Shown here piece by piece: positions 37,126 through 47,033 of a stretch of 64,000 nucleotides of DNA (position 1 is its first letter; each line of letters opens with the position of its first letter). A program made the translations under genes and the position numbers. The DNA comes from JALSNL01 sp036479585. GTDB taxonomy: Bacteria > Bacteroidota > Ignavibacteria > Ignavibacteriales > Melioribacteraceae. Location of the stretch: the NCBI GenBank assembly GCA_965224785.1, contig OZ245062.1:3658001-3722000 (forward strand), in the 5' to 3' direction. The notes under the pieces are model-generated. The model did no database searches. It was given only the letters and a program-made list of their open reading frames with translations, and was not told the origin of the DNA.

Positions 37126-37802
37126 CAGCACATACAGCTATAAATGCCGGACCAGGAAAAGAAATTGATGGAACTCATTTTGTGGCTGCAGGTTTAGGCT
37201 GGTTTTTTTATGATTATTCAGGACGAAAAGTAATTGCACACGGTGGTGGACTAATTGGGTTTATATCTCAAATTACATTTATACCAGAAGACAAAATAGG
37301 AATTATTGTTTTAACAAATGATGATGCAAGAGTTAGCAGTGCAAGAGTTAGCAGTGCAATTGTTAAGAAAGTTACAGATTTGTTTCTGAATGAAAAAAAT
37401 ACGGATTATGTAGAAATTGAATTTCAGAAAAAAATTAAAAAGGAAGAAAAACTAAAATTTACAAAAGAAAAAAGAGATAGCCTTAGACAAAAAGAAACAG
37501 CTCCAAGTTTACAATTAGAAAAATACGTTGGAGTTTATAATGATAAAATGTATGGCGATGCAGAAATTAATTTCACTGACAACAAATTAACCTTAACACT
37601 TTTGCCAACAAAAATATTATTCATCAGCGAAATGAAACATTGGCATTTTGATACATTTAGAATAAAATTTAATGATGATTTTCTACCAGAAGGATTTGTA
37701 ACATTTAGCTTTGATTCAAATGCTAACATAAAAAGTTTTAAAATTGATTTACCTAATCCCGATTTTCATTTTTACAATTTAGAGTTTGAAAAGAAAGATT
37801 GA
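37077..37802 (+). pseudogene. Serine hydrolase (beta-lactamase family), C-terminal part, frameshifted
   Basis: This frame continues the S12 domain: ILTAHTAINAGPG, GLGWFFYDYSGRKVIAHGGG with the HGG third motif, IPEDKIGIIVLTND. A DUF3471-like C-terminal beta domain follows (from about LQLEKYVGVYNDKMYG). The apparent start ATG at 37077 is only a chance codon inside the original gene; homologous sequence begins near 37115. See the N-terminal part for the break. Confidence 0.78.
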
Positions 37803-37815
37803 TTTTATTTTTCGT

Positions 37816-37845
37816 AACATCGATTAGTAATCGGCGAATGTTTTT
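37816..37845 (+). terminator. Terminator-like hairpin
   Basis: AACAT-CGATTAGTAATCG-GCGA-ATGTT can fold into a two-part stem and is followed by TTTGATTTTTATTTT. It lies between the convergent ends of the broken serine hydrolase and recQ. Confidence 0.5.
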
Positions 37846-37850
37846 GATTT

Positions 37851-40007
37851 TTATTTTATACTTTCATTCAAAAAACTAATTCTTAAAATATGTAAATCAT
37901 CATAACTAACCGTTTCTTTTAACTCATCAAAAACTGGTTTTAGATAATTTATACCCAATTCATTAAAAATTTCAAAAGTTTCTTTTTGCTTTTCTTCACT
38001 TACATCAATTAACTCAACAAGCTTATCCGCATTGATATCATTACCTTCACGCACATAGGTTGTTAAATGAGCAATAACTGTTTTACTTTGTATCTTAAGT
38101 CCGCCAAGCAATTCCTCAAACGAATTACTTTGTTTATAAGCTTCGCCAATTTCAATGAATCGTTTTCCTTTTAGTGAGGTTCTTCTTTCTCTTTTTCTTC
38201 CACCACTTGCTTTTTCTTTTATTTGATTGGCTTCACAATGCTGTACAATAGAAGCCAAGAATATTTTACCATAACGTTTTAACTTACGCTCTCCAACTCC
38301 GTGTATGTTTACTAAAGCATCTTTTGTCTGCGGAAAGTATGTTGCCATCTCCATCAAAGTTTTATCTGGGAAAATAACATAAGGTGGAACGTTACTTTTA
38401 TCGGCAAGTTGTTTGCGTTTGAATTTTAATTGTACAAATAACTCATTATCATAATCTAAACTAGTTTCTTTTTGAGTTTTATATTTAAATTCTTCGGCAA
38501 CTAACTTTCCCCTAACACTATGTTTACCTTTAAGTAAATCAACTCCAAGCTCAGTAATTTTTAAGCTACCATATTCAAAATCTTTTTCAATTATATTTCT
38601 TTGGATGAACTGTCGCGAGAGATTTAGCCATTGAGCTTTACTAATGTCCTTGCCAATTCCATAAGTGGAAAGATTGTCGTGATTTTTATCAATTATTTTT
38701 TGAGATTTAGAGCCACGAAGAACATCAACAATATGCATTGTTCCAAATATCTCTCCGGTTCGTTTTATGCACGAAAGAAATTTTTGAGCTTCCGTTGTAA
38801 CATCAACTAGGTCTTTTTCTTCCTTTTCACAATTGTCGCACATTCCACATTTTTCTTCTGCATAGTTTTCACCAAAATAATTTAGAAGTGGGACTCGTCT
38901 GCAGTTATATGCTTCTGCAAATCTAATTAATGATTCAAGATGCATTTTTGCAATTCGTTTTTCTCTTTCTTCTTTTTGATCTATAAAATAATTTATCTTA
39001 CTAATATCTCCATAACCAAAAAGCAATAAGCAGTGAGCTCTTAAACCATCTCTTCCTCCACGACCAATTTCTTGGTAATACGACTCAATATTTTTAGGTA
39101 AATCATAATGAATTACAAAGCGAACATTTGGTTTATTTATTCCCATTCCAAAAGCAATTGTGGCAACAATAATTTGCACATCATCTTTAATAAACTCTTC
39201 TTGATGTTTTTTTCGATGAGCGGCCGAAAGTCCCGCGTGGTAAGGGCGAACGGAGTATTTGTTGTAATGTAGTTCTTCATAAAGTTCATCAACTTGTCTT
39301 CGTGAAAAACAATAAATTATTCCCGACTGATTAGGATATTTTTCCAAAAAACTGATGGTTTGTGTAAGTGGACTTGTCTTAGGAGAAATTTGCAAATACA
39401 AATTTTCCCTGTTGAAACTTGCTAGAAATTTTTGTGGATTTTTCAACTTAAGATTTTTTGCAATATCAATTTGAACTTGCGGAGTAGCAGTAGCAGTAAA
39501 TGCAACAGCAACAACATCTTTAAATTTTAATCTTATATCTGCTATCAATCTATATTCCGGTCGGAAGTCGTGTCCCCACTCAGAAATACAATGGGCTTCA
39601 TCAACTGTTAAGCAATCAACTTTAACTTCAGATAGTAAACTTAAAGTTTTCTCCATTGCTAAAGTTTCAGGAGCAACATACAATAATTTTGCTGTTCCGG
39701 ATTTTATCAATTCTTCATTAACTCTATAGTCTTCAGGCGAAAGAGTACTGTTTAGAAAAACAGCTTCAACACCAAGCTCTGTAAGTTGCTGAACCTGGTC
39801 TTTCATCAATGAGATCAAGGGCGAGATAACAACCGTTAGTCCATCAAAGACTAATGCTGGAATTTGGAAACAAAGAGATTTTCCACCACCAGTTGGCATT
39901 ATTACAAGTGAATCTTTTTTATCAAGAATACTTTTTATTATATCTTCTTGAAGAGGGCGAAATTCATCGTAACCAAATGTGTTTTTAAGAATAGTCTTGG
40001 GAGTCAT
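37851..40007 (-). CDS. recQ: ATP-dependent DNA helicase RecQ
   Basis: This superfamily-2 helicase of 718 residues takes part in recombination and fork repair. Walker A TGGGKS is at 39-44 and the DEAH box at 136-139 (VDEAHCISEWGHDFRPEY). The second RecA-like domain has YHAGLSAAHRK and QEIGRGGRDG. The RQC zinc site is AYNCRRVPLLNYFGE plus CGMCDNC, the winged helix follows, and the HRDC domain (about 530-605) is YVIFPDKTLMEMA. A further C-terminal helical region (about 630-718) is also present, as in longer RecQ1-type proteins. Confidence 0.95.
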   Translation of the reverse strand: MTPKTILKNTFGYDEFRPLQEDIIKSILDKKDSLVIMPTGGGKSLCFQIPALVFDGLTVVISPLISLMKDQVQQLTELGVEAVFLNSTLSPEDYRVNEELIKSGTAKLLYVAPETLAMEKTLSLLSEVKVDCLTVDEAHCISEWGHDFRPEYRLIADIRLKFKDVVAVAFTATATPQVQIDIAKNLKLKNPQKFLASFNRENLYLQISPKTSPLTQTISFLEKYPNQSGIIYCFSRRQVDELYEELHYNKYSVRPYHAGLSAAHRKKHQEEFIKDDVQIIVATIAFGMGINKPNVRFVIHYDLPKNIESYYQEIGRGGRDGLRAHCLLLFGYGDISKINYFIDQKEEREKRIAKMHLESLIRFAEAYNCRRVPLLNYFGENYAEEKCGMCDNCEKEEKDLVDVTTEAQKFLSCIKRTGEIFGTMHIVDVLRGSKSQKIIDKNHDNLSTYGIGKDISKAQWLNLSRQFIQRNIIEKDFEYGSLKITELGVDLLKGKHSVRGKLVAEEFKYKTQKETSLDYDNELFVQLKFKRKQLADKSNVPPYVIFPDKTLMEMATYFPQTKDALVNIHGVGERKLKRYGKIFLASIVQHCEANQIKEKASGGRKRERRTSLKGKRFIEIGEAYKQSNSFEELLGGLKIQSKTVIAHLTTYVREGNDINADKLVELIDVSEEKQKETFEIFNELGINYLKPVFDELKETVSYDDLHILRISFLNESIK

Positions 40008-40089
40008 AGAATATACAAATTTAAGTTCGGGATAAAATTAACTAAAATGTTTTTGAACTACACAAAAATAATTTAATTACGTTTGATCT

Positions 40090-40935
40090 ATGCAAAACTA
40101 CAAACAATTTGAAATTTCTACAAAGCCATTTAATTCAGAAATACTTACCAGCATTATATGGGAGTTGGAAATACTTGGTGTTAATGAATTTGATAATTAC
40201 ATAGCGATATTTGTTTATGAAAATTCTCCATTAAATAAAAGAGCTATCGAAGACATACTCAATAAGGCAGTTCAAGAAAATTTATTTACTTCCTTTCAAA
40301 TTGAAGAAAAATTACTTCCAGCAATAAATTGGAATAAGGAATGGGAAAAGAAAATAAATGTAATTGAGGTTTCAGATAGAATTGTAATTAAACCAACCTT
40401 TAGGAATTACGAAGCCAAAGAAAATCAAATAATAATTACTATCGATCCTAAAATGTCCTTTGGAACTGGCGAACATGAAACAACTAGAATTATTTTGTGT
40501 CTATTAGAAAAACACTTAAAAAAAGATGTAACTGTTTTAGATGTTGGTAGTGGAACGGCAATATTATCAATAGCGGCAACCAAGTTGGGAGCAAATAATG
40601 TTTTGGCAATTGATAATGATGAATGGTGCTTTGTAAATGGAAAAGAAAACATTCTTAAAAATAATGTTAAAAATGTAACTGTTGCTCACAATACAATAGA
40701 GAATATTCAAGAAAATGATTTTGATATGGTAATAGCAAACATTAATAAAAATGTTCTTCTGAATATTAGAACTGAGTTACTAAACAAATGTAAAAAAGGT
40801 GGAATTATAATTCTGTCTGGAATATTATTTAGTGACGAAGCAGAAATAAAAAGGCAGTTTACCCAAATAGGGTTAACTGCCTTAGATAAAAAACAAATTA
40901 ATGAGTGGATTGGAATAGTTTTCCAAAAACTCTAA
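40090..40935 (+). CDS. prmA: Ribosomal protein L11 methyltransferase
   Basis: The 281-residue SAM-dependent methyltransferase trimethylates ribosomal protein L11. The N-terminal substrate-recognition domain (about 1-110) is followed by FGTGEHETTR (the PrmA signature), the SAM-binding LDVGSGTAILSIAA, and motif IV MVIANINKNVLLN. Its 3' end contains the terminator of the convergent MarR gene (40844-40881). Confidence 0.93.
   Translation: MQNYKQFEISTKPFNSEILTSIIWELEILGVNEFDNYIAIFVYENSPLNKRAIEDILNKAVQENLFTSFQIEEKLLPAINWNKEWEKKINVIEVSDRIVIKPTFRNYEAKENQIIITIDPKMSFGTGEHETTRIILCLLEKHLKKDVTVLDVGSGTAILSIAATKLGANNVLAIDNDEWCFVNGKENILKNNVKNVTVAHNTIENIQENDFDMVIANINKNVLLNIRTELLNKCKKGGIIILSGILFSDEAEIKRQFTQIGLTALDKKQINEWIGIVFQKL
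40844..40881 (-). terminator. Intrinsic terminator of the marR unit, embedded in prmA
   Basis: A 29-nt hairpin (GGCAGTT-T-ACCC-AAATA-GGGT-T-AACTGCC, 40853-40881) is followed on the minus strand by TTTTTATTT. It lies within the last 30 codons of prmA and about 58 nt past the MarR stop. Confidence 0.75.
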
Positions 40936-40939
40936 AAAG

Positions 40940-41368
40940 TTACCCAATTAATTTTTCTAAAAGCCCAGTAAGTTGTTTAACTTCTGTATCAGTAAATCTT
41001 TTAGAAAATTCATTCATACTTTTAACATGATCAGGATAAATTTTATTTAATTTTTGTTTTCCTTTTGCTGTTAACTCAGCATTAATTACTCTTCGGTCAA
41101 CTTTAGATGGAACTCGTTTAACCAAAGTTTGCTTCTCTAAATTATCAACAACACATGTAATGTTTGCACCAGTTACTAAAAGCTCATCACTTATTTTTTT
41201 TAATGGCACAGAACCATTTTTTTGTAAAACGTTTAGAACTCCAAATTGTGGTGTAGTTAGTTTTTGAGCACTCAATTGTGCTGAATGAACTCTTTTTAAT
41301 TTATCGTTTGATTTGGCAACCAAGCCTTGTAAATCAGCGATTAATTCAGACTTATTTTTTTTTGACAT
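40940..41368 (-). CDS. MarR-family transcriptional regulator
   Basis: The 142-residue protein has the winged helix-turn-helix of the MarR family: LTTPQFGVLNVLQKNG, VPLKKISDELLVTGANITCVVDNLE, KQTLVKRVPSKVDRRVINAELTAKG (the wing Asp-x-Arg), then the C-terminal dimerisation helix. It lies 21 bp after a YgjP-like metallopeptidase gene on the same strand. The effector and targets are unknown. Confidence 0.88.
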   Translation of the reverse strand: MSKKNKSELIADLQGLVAKSNDKLKRVHSAQLSAQKLTTPQFGVLNVLQKNGSVPLKKISDELLVTGANITCVVDNLEKQTLVKRVPSKVDRRVINAELTAKGKQKLNKIYPDHVKSMNEFSKRFTDTEVKQLTGLLEKLIG

Positions 41369-41389
41369 AAGAACCCCCGTTCATATTAG

Positions 41390-42076
41390 TTATAAGATTA
41401 TTTTTTTCAGTTCGTTGCGGTACGTTTTGTAATTCGGTATAATGCTTTCTACAAGACTCCAAAAATTTTGCGAATGGTTCATCTCTTTTAGATGGCAAAG
41501 TTCGTGAACTATAACATACTCAATAACTTTAGGCTTAAAGTAAATCAATTTTAAGTTAAATGACAAATTATTTTTTGAAGAACAGCTTCCCCATCTAGAC
41601 TTCATATCTCTAATTCTTGCTATATTGTACTCAAAGCCTAGATTTTGAGCAATTTCTTTAACTTTAAATAAGATATAAAATTCTGCTTTTTTTCTTAACC
41701 ATTGGTGGTATATTTTAGATTCATCAACTATCGTTTCACCAGTTGACTCAATATAGAAAGTATTGTCTTCCAAATAGCAATTAATACTTGTAAGATTATT
41801 TACTTTTTTCTTCAATATCTTAATTTCATTACCTAAATAATAATACTTATTTTTATTCAAATTTAAAGTGTTAAAATTTTTCTCTATCCATTTATCACTT
41901 TCATATAAAAACTTTTTAGCTTGTTTCTTAGGTATATACCAAGGCATTGAAATTTTTAGAATTCCATCACGACTTAGTCTCAGCCTTATGTTTTTTATAC
42001 CACGCTTCTTTACTACAACGTAATTGTAAGAAGCGTTATTGATTATGATGCTTTGAACTTGTAAATTTTCTGACAT
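41390..42076 (-). CDS. YgjP-like metallopeptidase (DUF45)
   Basis: The 228-residue protein has the WLM/YgjP-like zinc site HELCHLKEMNHSQNFW (two His, Glu and a distal His), and the usual RDMKSRWGSCSSKNNLSFNLKL upstream. The N-terminal region (IRLRLSRDGILKISMPW) is also typical. No signal peptide is seen. Members often lie near restriction or toxin genes but are also found alone; the substrate is unknown. Confidence 0.85.
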   Translation of the reverse strand: MSENLQVQSIIINNASYNYVVVKKRGIKNIRLRLSRDGILKISMPWYIPKKQAKKFLYESDKWIEKNFNTLNLNKNKYYYLGNEIKILKKKVNNLTSINCYLEDNTFYIESTGETIVDESKIYHQWLRKKAEFYILFKVKEIAQNLGFEYNIARIRDMKSRWGSCSSKNNLSFNLKLIYFKPKVIEYVIVHELCHLKEMNHSQNFWSLVESIIPNYKTYRNELKKIIL

Positions 42077-42159
42077 ATTAGAATAATTTTGTTGAAAGCG
42101 TTTAAAATAAGAATTATATTAATAGGTTTGAAAACAATAAATATCCCTACTAAATTATT

Positions 42160-43569
42160 TTGTACGTAAACATAGAAAAAATAAAAAATAAATTTGCAAG
42201 TTTCTTGCATTCCATTCCCACCAACGGAAATGTGGGAAACAAACAGTTATGCAGTATTGTTTTTAAGGTAGGTGAAATTAACTTATCTGTACTTGTAGAT
42301 AAACTTCATGAGAAAAAGAATAAATATTTTTACTGGAATTTACCTTCCGAGAATAAAGAATTTTTAGGTTTTTCTCCTTTGCTTGAAATTAGTGAAGCAA
42401 TCACAAACGGAATAGATTTCCCAAACTCAAAATTAGAAAACTTTAAGAATAATTTTATTTCCAATTGGGAAGAATTAAGCCTTACCAATGTTCCCTTGGT
42501 AGTGGGTGGAATTAAATTTGCCTCCGATAAAAAAAATAAGGTTTGGGAAGATTTTAGAGATTCTGATTGGTTTATTCCAAGCATTTCCATTCTAATACAG
42601 AACAAGGAATGCTATCTCATATATAATTTTTTTAATGATGGAAATTCTGCTACAAATTTGTTCGAAGAATTTGAGACTAAAATTCAAATACTAAAAACAC
42701 TTAGTACAACCAATAATATCAAGCCTTCTATAATTCAATCTACAAACTCCATTCTCAATGGTAATTGGGATAAAATGATTAATCGTGGCTTGGATAAAAT
42801 TGAAAATGGTGAATTGCAAAAAGTTGTTCTCTCAAGAGAAGTTATAATTGAACTTAACAAAAAACCACAAATTTCTAATTTATTAAATAAGCTTAGTTCC
42901 AAATATCCTAAATGCTACTGTTTTGCTTTTAGCAAAAATGAATCTGTTTTTATTGGAGCTTCACCAGAAAAGTTTGTGAAATTTAACAATAACAATATTG
43001 AAATTGATGCTCTAGCTGGATCCGTAAGAAGAGGAACAGATAAAGAAGAGGATTTATTGTTAGAAAAATTTCTTTTAGAAAGTAAAAAAAATAGAGCAGA
43101 ACAACTAGCCGTGGTTACTTTCATTACAAATTTACTTGTAGATATTTCAGATGAAATAATTTATGATGAACAACCTATAATTAGAAAGCTTCCAAACATT
43201 CAACACCTTTGGACACCAATAAAGGCAAGGCTTAAAAAAGGTTGTACTCTTTTTGATGTTCTAAAAATATTAAATCCCACACCAGCTATTTGTGGCACAC
43301 CTTGGAGTGTTGCTCACAAAAATATTCTTGAATTAGAGTCTCACGACCGTGGATTATATTCTGGCAATGTTGGTTGGTTTAACTTTAATGGTGATGGAGA
43401 ATTTGCTGTTGCAATTCGTTCAGCTCTAATAAAAGATAAAACTTTATTTGCTTATGCAGGTTGCGGGATTGTTAAAGGTTCAGAGCCACAACAAGAATTT
43501 GAAGAATCAGAAATTAAACTTAAACCAATATTATCATTATTTGTTAATGAAAAAGTTTATCAATCATAA
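42160..43569 (+). CDS. menF: Isochorismate synthase
   Basis: This enzyme carries out the first committed step of menaquinone synthesis, chorismate to isochorismate (469 residues). The C-terminal chorismate-binding domain has KVVLSREVII, FIGASPEKFV, LAGSVRRGTD, ILNPTPAICGTP, HDRGLYSGNVGW and AGCGIVKGSEPQQEFEES. The start is TTG; no in-frame ATG is near. It opens a plus-strand operon and overlaps menD by 23 bp. Confidence 0.93.
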   Translation: MYVNIEKIKNKFASFLHSIPTNGNVGNKQLCSIVFKVGEINLSVLVDKLHEKKNKYFYWNLPSENKEFLGFSPLLEISEAITNGIDFPNSKLENFKNNFISNWEELSLTNVPLVVGGIKFASDKKNKVWEDFRDSDWFIPSISILIQNKECYLIYNFFNDGNSATNLFEEFETKIQILKTLSTTNNIKPSIIQSTNSILNGNWDKMINRGLDKIENGELQKVVLSREVIIELNKKPQISNLLNKLSSKYPKCYCFAFSKNESVFIGASPEKFVKFNNNNIEIDALAGSVRRGTDKEEDLLLEKFLLESKKNRAEQLAVVTFITNLLVDISDEIIYDEQPIIRKLPNIQHLWTPIKARLKKGCTLFDVLKILNPTPAICGTPWSVAHKNILELESHDRGLYSGNVGWFNFNGDGEFAVAIRSALIKDKTLFAYAGCGIVKGSEPQQEFEESEIKLKPILSLFVNEKVYQS

Positions 43570-45271
43570 TTTTTTTTGGTCATCTCTATTTGTTGAACAG
43601 CTATCAGCTTTTGGTGTTCGGCATGTTTGCATATCTCCAGGTTCAAGGAACACTCCTTTAAGTTTAGCCTTTGCAGAAAACAAAAAGTTTAAAAAATATA
43701 TTATTATTGATGAACGCTCAAGCGGATTTTTTGCCTTAGGAATTGCCAAGCAAACCAGCAAACCAGTAGTGCTTGTTACAACTTCTGGCACAGCGGTTGC
43801 TGAACTTTACCCTGCAATCATTGAAACATACCAGCAAAGAATTCCACTTATTATTTGTACTGCTGATAGACCATCCTTTTTGAGAAATACTGGAGCTAAC
43901 CAAACTATAAATCAAGAAAATATTTTTAATAATCATATTAGAAGTTTTATTGATTTTGGGCTTCCACAAATAAACGATAGAAGATTAAATTCTTTGTGCA
44001 AAAAAACTGTCAAAGGAATTTCAATTTGCAATTCTATAAATCCAGGGCCAGTTCACTTTAATTTTCCATTCAAAAAACCATTAGAGCCTAATACTTTTAC
44101 TGAAGAAATATACCATAAAACCTCTGACTATATTCTTGAAAATAAATTAGATCAAAAATCTCCTAAGCCCAATAATATCAGTCTATTTGGAGATATACAA
44201 AGTTCTAACAAGGCAATATTATTGGTCGGTTGGGATAATTACGATTCTAAATTTTATACTGAGCTGATAAAACTATCTAAGAAAAACGATTTACCAATAC
44301 TTGTTGATGGAACGAGTGAATTACGATTCCATAAAAATAGTTTTCCAAACCTAATTGTAAATAACTCTTCATTGCTAAAAGCAAAATCATATCAAAAATT
44401 GCTAGAGACTGATTTAATAATTCAATTTGGTAACGCTCCAACATCACAAACAGTCTTAAAATATTTGGAGACAACAACAGCAATAAAAATACAAGTAAAT
44501 GAATTTGGAGATAGAAAAGATCCATCAAGAAATTGTGGAAAGATTATTAAACAAAACCCAACTGGCTTTTTAAAAGATATTTCACATTCTTTTGAAATAA
44601 AAAAAATTAAGAATGGTTGGCTTGAACAAATTATTAATGCTGAAGTTAAAAGCGAGGAACTTAAAAATAAAATAATTAACAAATCAAGTTTTGGATTAGA
44701 GCCAAGAATTACGAACGAGCTACTTTCAGCAATTCCAAACAATTCGAATTTACTTATTTCTAACAGTACACCAATTAGAGATTTTGATTTTTTTGCTTCT
44801 AAAAACAGCAAAGGCGTTAAAGTCCATACAAATAGGGGGGCAAGTGGCATAGATGGAATTATATCAACAGCTTCTGGAGTAGCCTCTCAATCCAAACAAA
44901 AAACATTTTTATTAATTGGCGATTTAGCTTTTTACCATAATCTAACCGCTTTATCAAACTTGGCAGAATATAAAATTCCGTTAGTAATTATTTTAATCAA
45001 CAATAATGGCGGAGGTTTATTTAATATGCTTCCAATTGCAAGAGAGAAAAAACACTTTACTAAAATATTTACCACGCCTTTAGATTTAGACTATTCAAAA
45101 CTTATTAAAGGTTTTGGTGGTAATCACCACTTGGCAAAAAGTTGGAAGCATTTTCAACAGCTTATAAAAAATGCAACTACTGAAAAAAAGTTTTCTGTAA
45201 TTGAGATTAAAACAGATTCAATAAAATCTTTAGAGATGAGAAAAAAATATTGGAAAGAGTTAGCTAAATAA
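43547..45271 (+). CDS. menD: SEPHCHC synthase (MenD)
   Basis: This thiamine-diphosphate enzyme joins isochorismate and 2-oxoglutarate (574 residues). The start ATG at 43547 is chosen because the following MKKFINHNFFWSSLFVEQL matches MenD N-termini; an earlier in-frame ATG at 43448 lies deep in menF. Motifs are ISPGSRNTPLSLAF, TTSGTAVAELYPAIIE, and the ThDP motif GDLAFYHNLTAL to NNNGGGLFNMLP. Confidence 0.94.
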   Translation: MKKFINHNFFWSSLFVEQLSAFGVRHVCISPGSRNTPLSLAFAENKKFKKYIIIDERSSGFFALGIAKQTSKPVVLVTTSGTAVAELYPAIIETYQQRIPLIICTADRPSFLRNTGANQTINQENIFNNHIRSFIDFGLPQINDRRLNSLCKKTVKGISICNSINPGPVHFNFPFKKPLEPNTFTEEIYHKTSDYILENKLDQKSPKPNNISLFGDIQSSNKAILLVGWDNYDSKFYTELIKLSKKNDLPILVDGTSELRFHKNSFPNLIVNNSSLLKAKSYQKLLETDLIIQFGNAPTSQTVLKYLETTTAIKIQVNEFGDRKDPSRNCGKIIKQNPTGFLKDISHSFEIKKIKNGWLEQIINAEVKSEELKNKIINKSSFGLEPRITNELLSAIPNNSNLLISNSTPIRDFDFFASKNSKGVKVHTNRGASGIDGIISTASGVASQSKQKTFLLIGDLAFYHNLTALSNLAEYKIPLVIILINNNGGGLFNMLPIAREKKHFTKIFTTPLDLDYSKLIKGFGGNHHLAKSWKHFQQLIKNATTEKKFSVIEIKTDSIKSLEMRKKYWKELAK

Positions 45272-45337
45272 ATAGTAGAGGTTCTGTAAAATAAATTATA
45301 ACAAGTCTATTGTGGTAGAAACGAATGTTAAGTTGCT

Positions 45338-46168
45338 ATGATTATCAAAATTGAAGACATAAAGTTCTTTGTAAAAAGAAACCCAAACGCTACAAACCAA
45401 AAACCAGTGGTGTTTTTACACGGATTTAGCGGAAGTTCTTTGGATTGGAAATTTCTAATTAGCGAATTATCAAATGAGTTTGAATCCATAACTATTGACT
45501 TGCTCGGACATGGCAAAACTAGTTCACCTAAAAACATTGGGAAATATTCGTGCGAATCACAAGTACAACTCCTTGATGATTTATTTAAAAAACTTAATAT
45601 TGTTAAACCTATTCTTGTTGGATATTCAATGGGTGGAAGGTTAGCGTTATCATATTTATTAAATCATCCCAACAAGGTTGAAGCAATAGTTTTAGAAAGT
45701 ACTTCATTTGGGTTAAAGAAAAAAACAGAGAAGGAAGAAAGAAAAAAATCTGATGGGGTTTTGGCAAGTAAAATTATCAATTCTACACTAGAAGAATTCA
45801 TTGACTATTGGACTGACATTCCATTATTTGATTCACAAAAGAATTTACCGTTGACTATTCTAACCAAACAGCGAGAAAATAAAACATCAACCAATAATGT
45901 CTTGGGTTTGTCAAATAGTCTTTTAGGTTTTGGAACTGGTAAAATGGATAACTATTTTAACGAATTAGAAAAAATAAAGATAATGGTTTTGTTAATAACC
46001 GGAAGACTTGATTCTAAGTTTACTAGAATATCAAAGGATGTAAATAGTCTGCTCTCTAACTCTAGTCACATAATTATGGATGGAACTGGGCATAATGTTC
46101 ATTTAGAAAAGCCGGAAGAATTTCTTAAATTTCTTAATGTGTTTTTATTAAAAAGTATAAAGAACTAA
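45338..46168 (+). CDS. menH: SHCHC synthase (MenH), alpha/beta hydrolase
   Basis: This enzyme eliminates pyruvate from SEPHCHC (276 residues). It is an alpha/beta hydrolase with VVFLHGFSGSSLDWKFL, nucleophile Ser in VGYSMGGRLAL, and the C-terminal His in GTGHNVHLEKP. Position between menD and menB supports the assignment over a generic hydrolase. Confidence 0.88.
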   Translation: MIIKIEDIKFFVKRNPNATNQKPVVFLHGFSGSSLDWKFLISELSNEFESITIDLLGHGKTSSPKNIGKYSCESQVQLLDDLFKKLNIVKPILVGYSMGGRLALSYLLNHPNKVEAIVLESTSFGLKKKTEKEERKKSDGVLASKIINSTLEEFIDYWTDIPLFDSQKNLPLTILTKQRENKTSTNNVLGLSNSLLGFGTGKMDNYFNELEKIKIMVLLITGRLDSKFTRISKDVNSLLSNSSHIIMDGTGHNVHLEKPEEFLKFLNVFLLKSIKN

Positions 46169-46179
46169 AAAGGGTAAGT

Positions 46180-47013
46180 ATGAGTTTCAATTGGGAAAAG
46201 TGTAAAGACTACAAAGATATTATTTACGAAAAATATGATGGTATTGCAAAAATTACAATCAACAGACCTGAACGAAGAAATGCTTTTACTCCTGAAACAG
46301 TAGATGAAATGTTCAATGCCTTTTCAGATGCTCGAGAAGACTCAGAAATAGGCGTTGTTTTATTAACTGGTTACGGTCCAGCAAAAGATGGCAAGTACGC
46401 ATTCTGCTCGGGTGGTGACCAAAAAATACGTGGAGACCAAGGTTATATAGGTGGAGACGGAGTTCCTAGATTAAATGTTTTGGATTTACAAAAATTAATT
46501 AGAAGTATTCCCAAACCGGTTATTGCACTTGTTGCTGGCTATGCTATTGGCGGTGGACATGTGCTTCACGTAATTTGTGATTTAACTATTGCAGCAGATA
46601 ATGCAATCTTCGGACAGACAGGACCAAAGGTTGGTAGTTTTGATGGCGGATTTGGAGCAAGTTATTTAGCAAGAATTGTTGGGCAAAAAAAGGCAAGAGA
46701 AATTTGGTATTTGTGCAAGCAATATAATGCAGACGAAGCTATGGCAATGGGCTTGGTTAACAAAGTTGTGCCAATTGAAGAATTAGAAAATGAAGGTGTT
46801 GCTTGGGCAAAGCAAATGCTTGAACACAGTCCACTCTCTCTTCGATTATTAAAGTCTTCATTTAATGCAGAACTAGATGGACAAACCGGGATACAAGAAT
46901 TGGCAGGCAATGCAACTCTACTTTATTATATGAGTGAAGAGGCGCAAGAAGGGAAAAAGGCTTACAATGAAAAACGTAAACCAGATTATAAAAAATTTCC
47001 AAGAGTACCTTAA
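46180..47013 (+). CDS. menB: 1,4-Dihydroxy-2-naphthoyl-CoA synthase
   Basis: This crotonase-fold enzyme closes the naphthoquinone ring (277 residues). Marks are FCSGGDQKIRG, GYAIGGGHVLHVICD, and QTGPKVGSFDGGFGASYLARIVG. The Gly in QTGPKVG, rather than Asp, places it with the bicarbonate-dependent (E. coli-type) MenB. The sequence is highly conserved to the end. Confidence 0.96.
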   Translation: MSFNWEKCKDYKDIIYEKYDGIAKITINRPERRNAFTPETVDEMFNAFSDAREDSEIGVVLLTGYGPAKDGKYAFCSGGDQKIRGDQGYIGGDGVPRLNVLDLQKLIRSIPKPVIALVAGYAIGGGHVLHVICDLTIAADNAIFGQTGPKVGSFDGGFGASYLARIVGQKKAREIWYLCKQYNADEAMAMGLVNKVVPIEELENEGVAWAKQMLEHSPLSLRLLKSSFNAELDGQTGIQELAGNATLLYYMSEEAQEGKKAYNEKRKPDYKKFPRVP

Positions 47014-47033
47014 AATAATTTTTGCTATATTCT

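Noticed and set aside
43448..43546. Longer MenD with start at 43448
   Set aside because: The extra 33 residues are the menF gene in another frame and do not resemble MenD; ATG 43547 gives a normal N-terminus.
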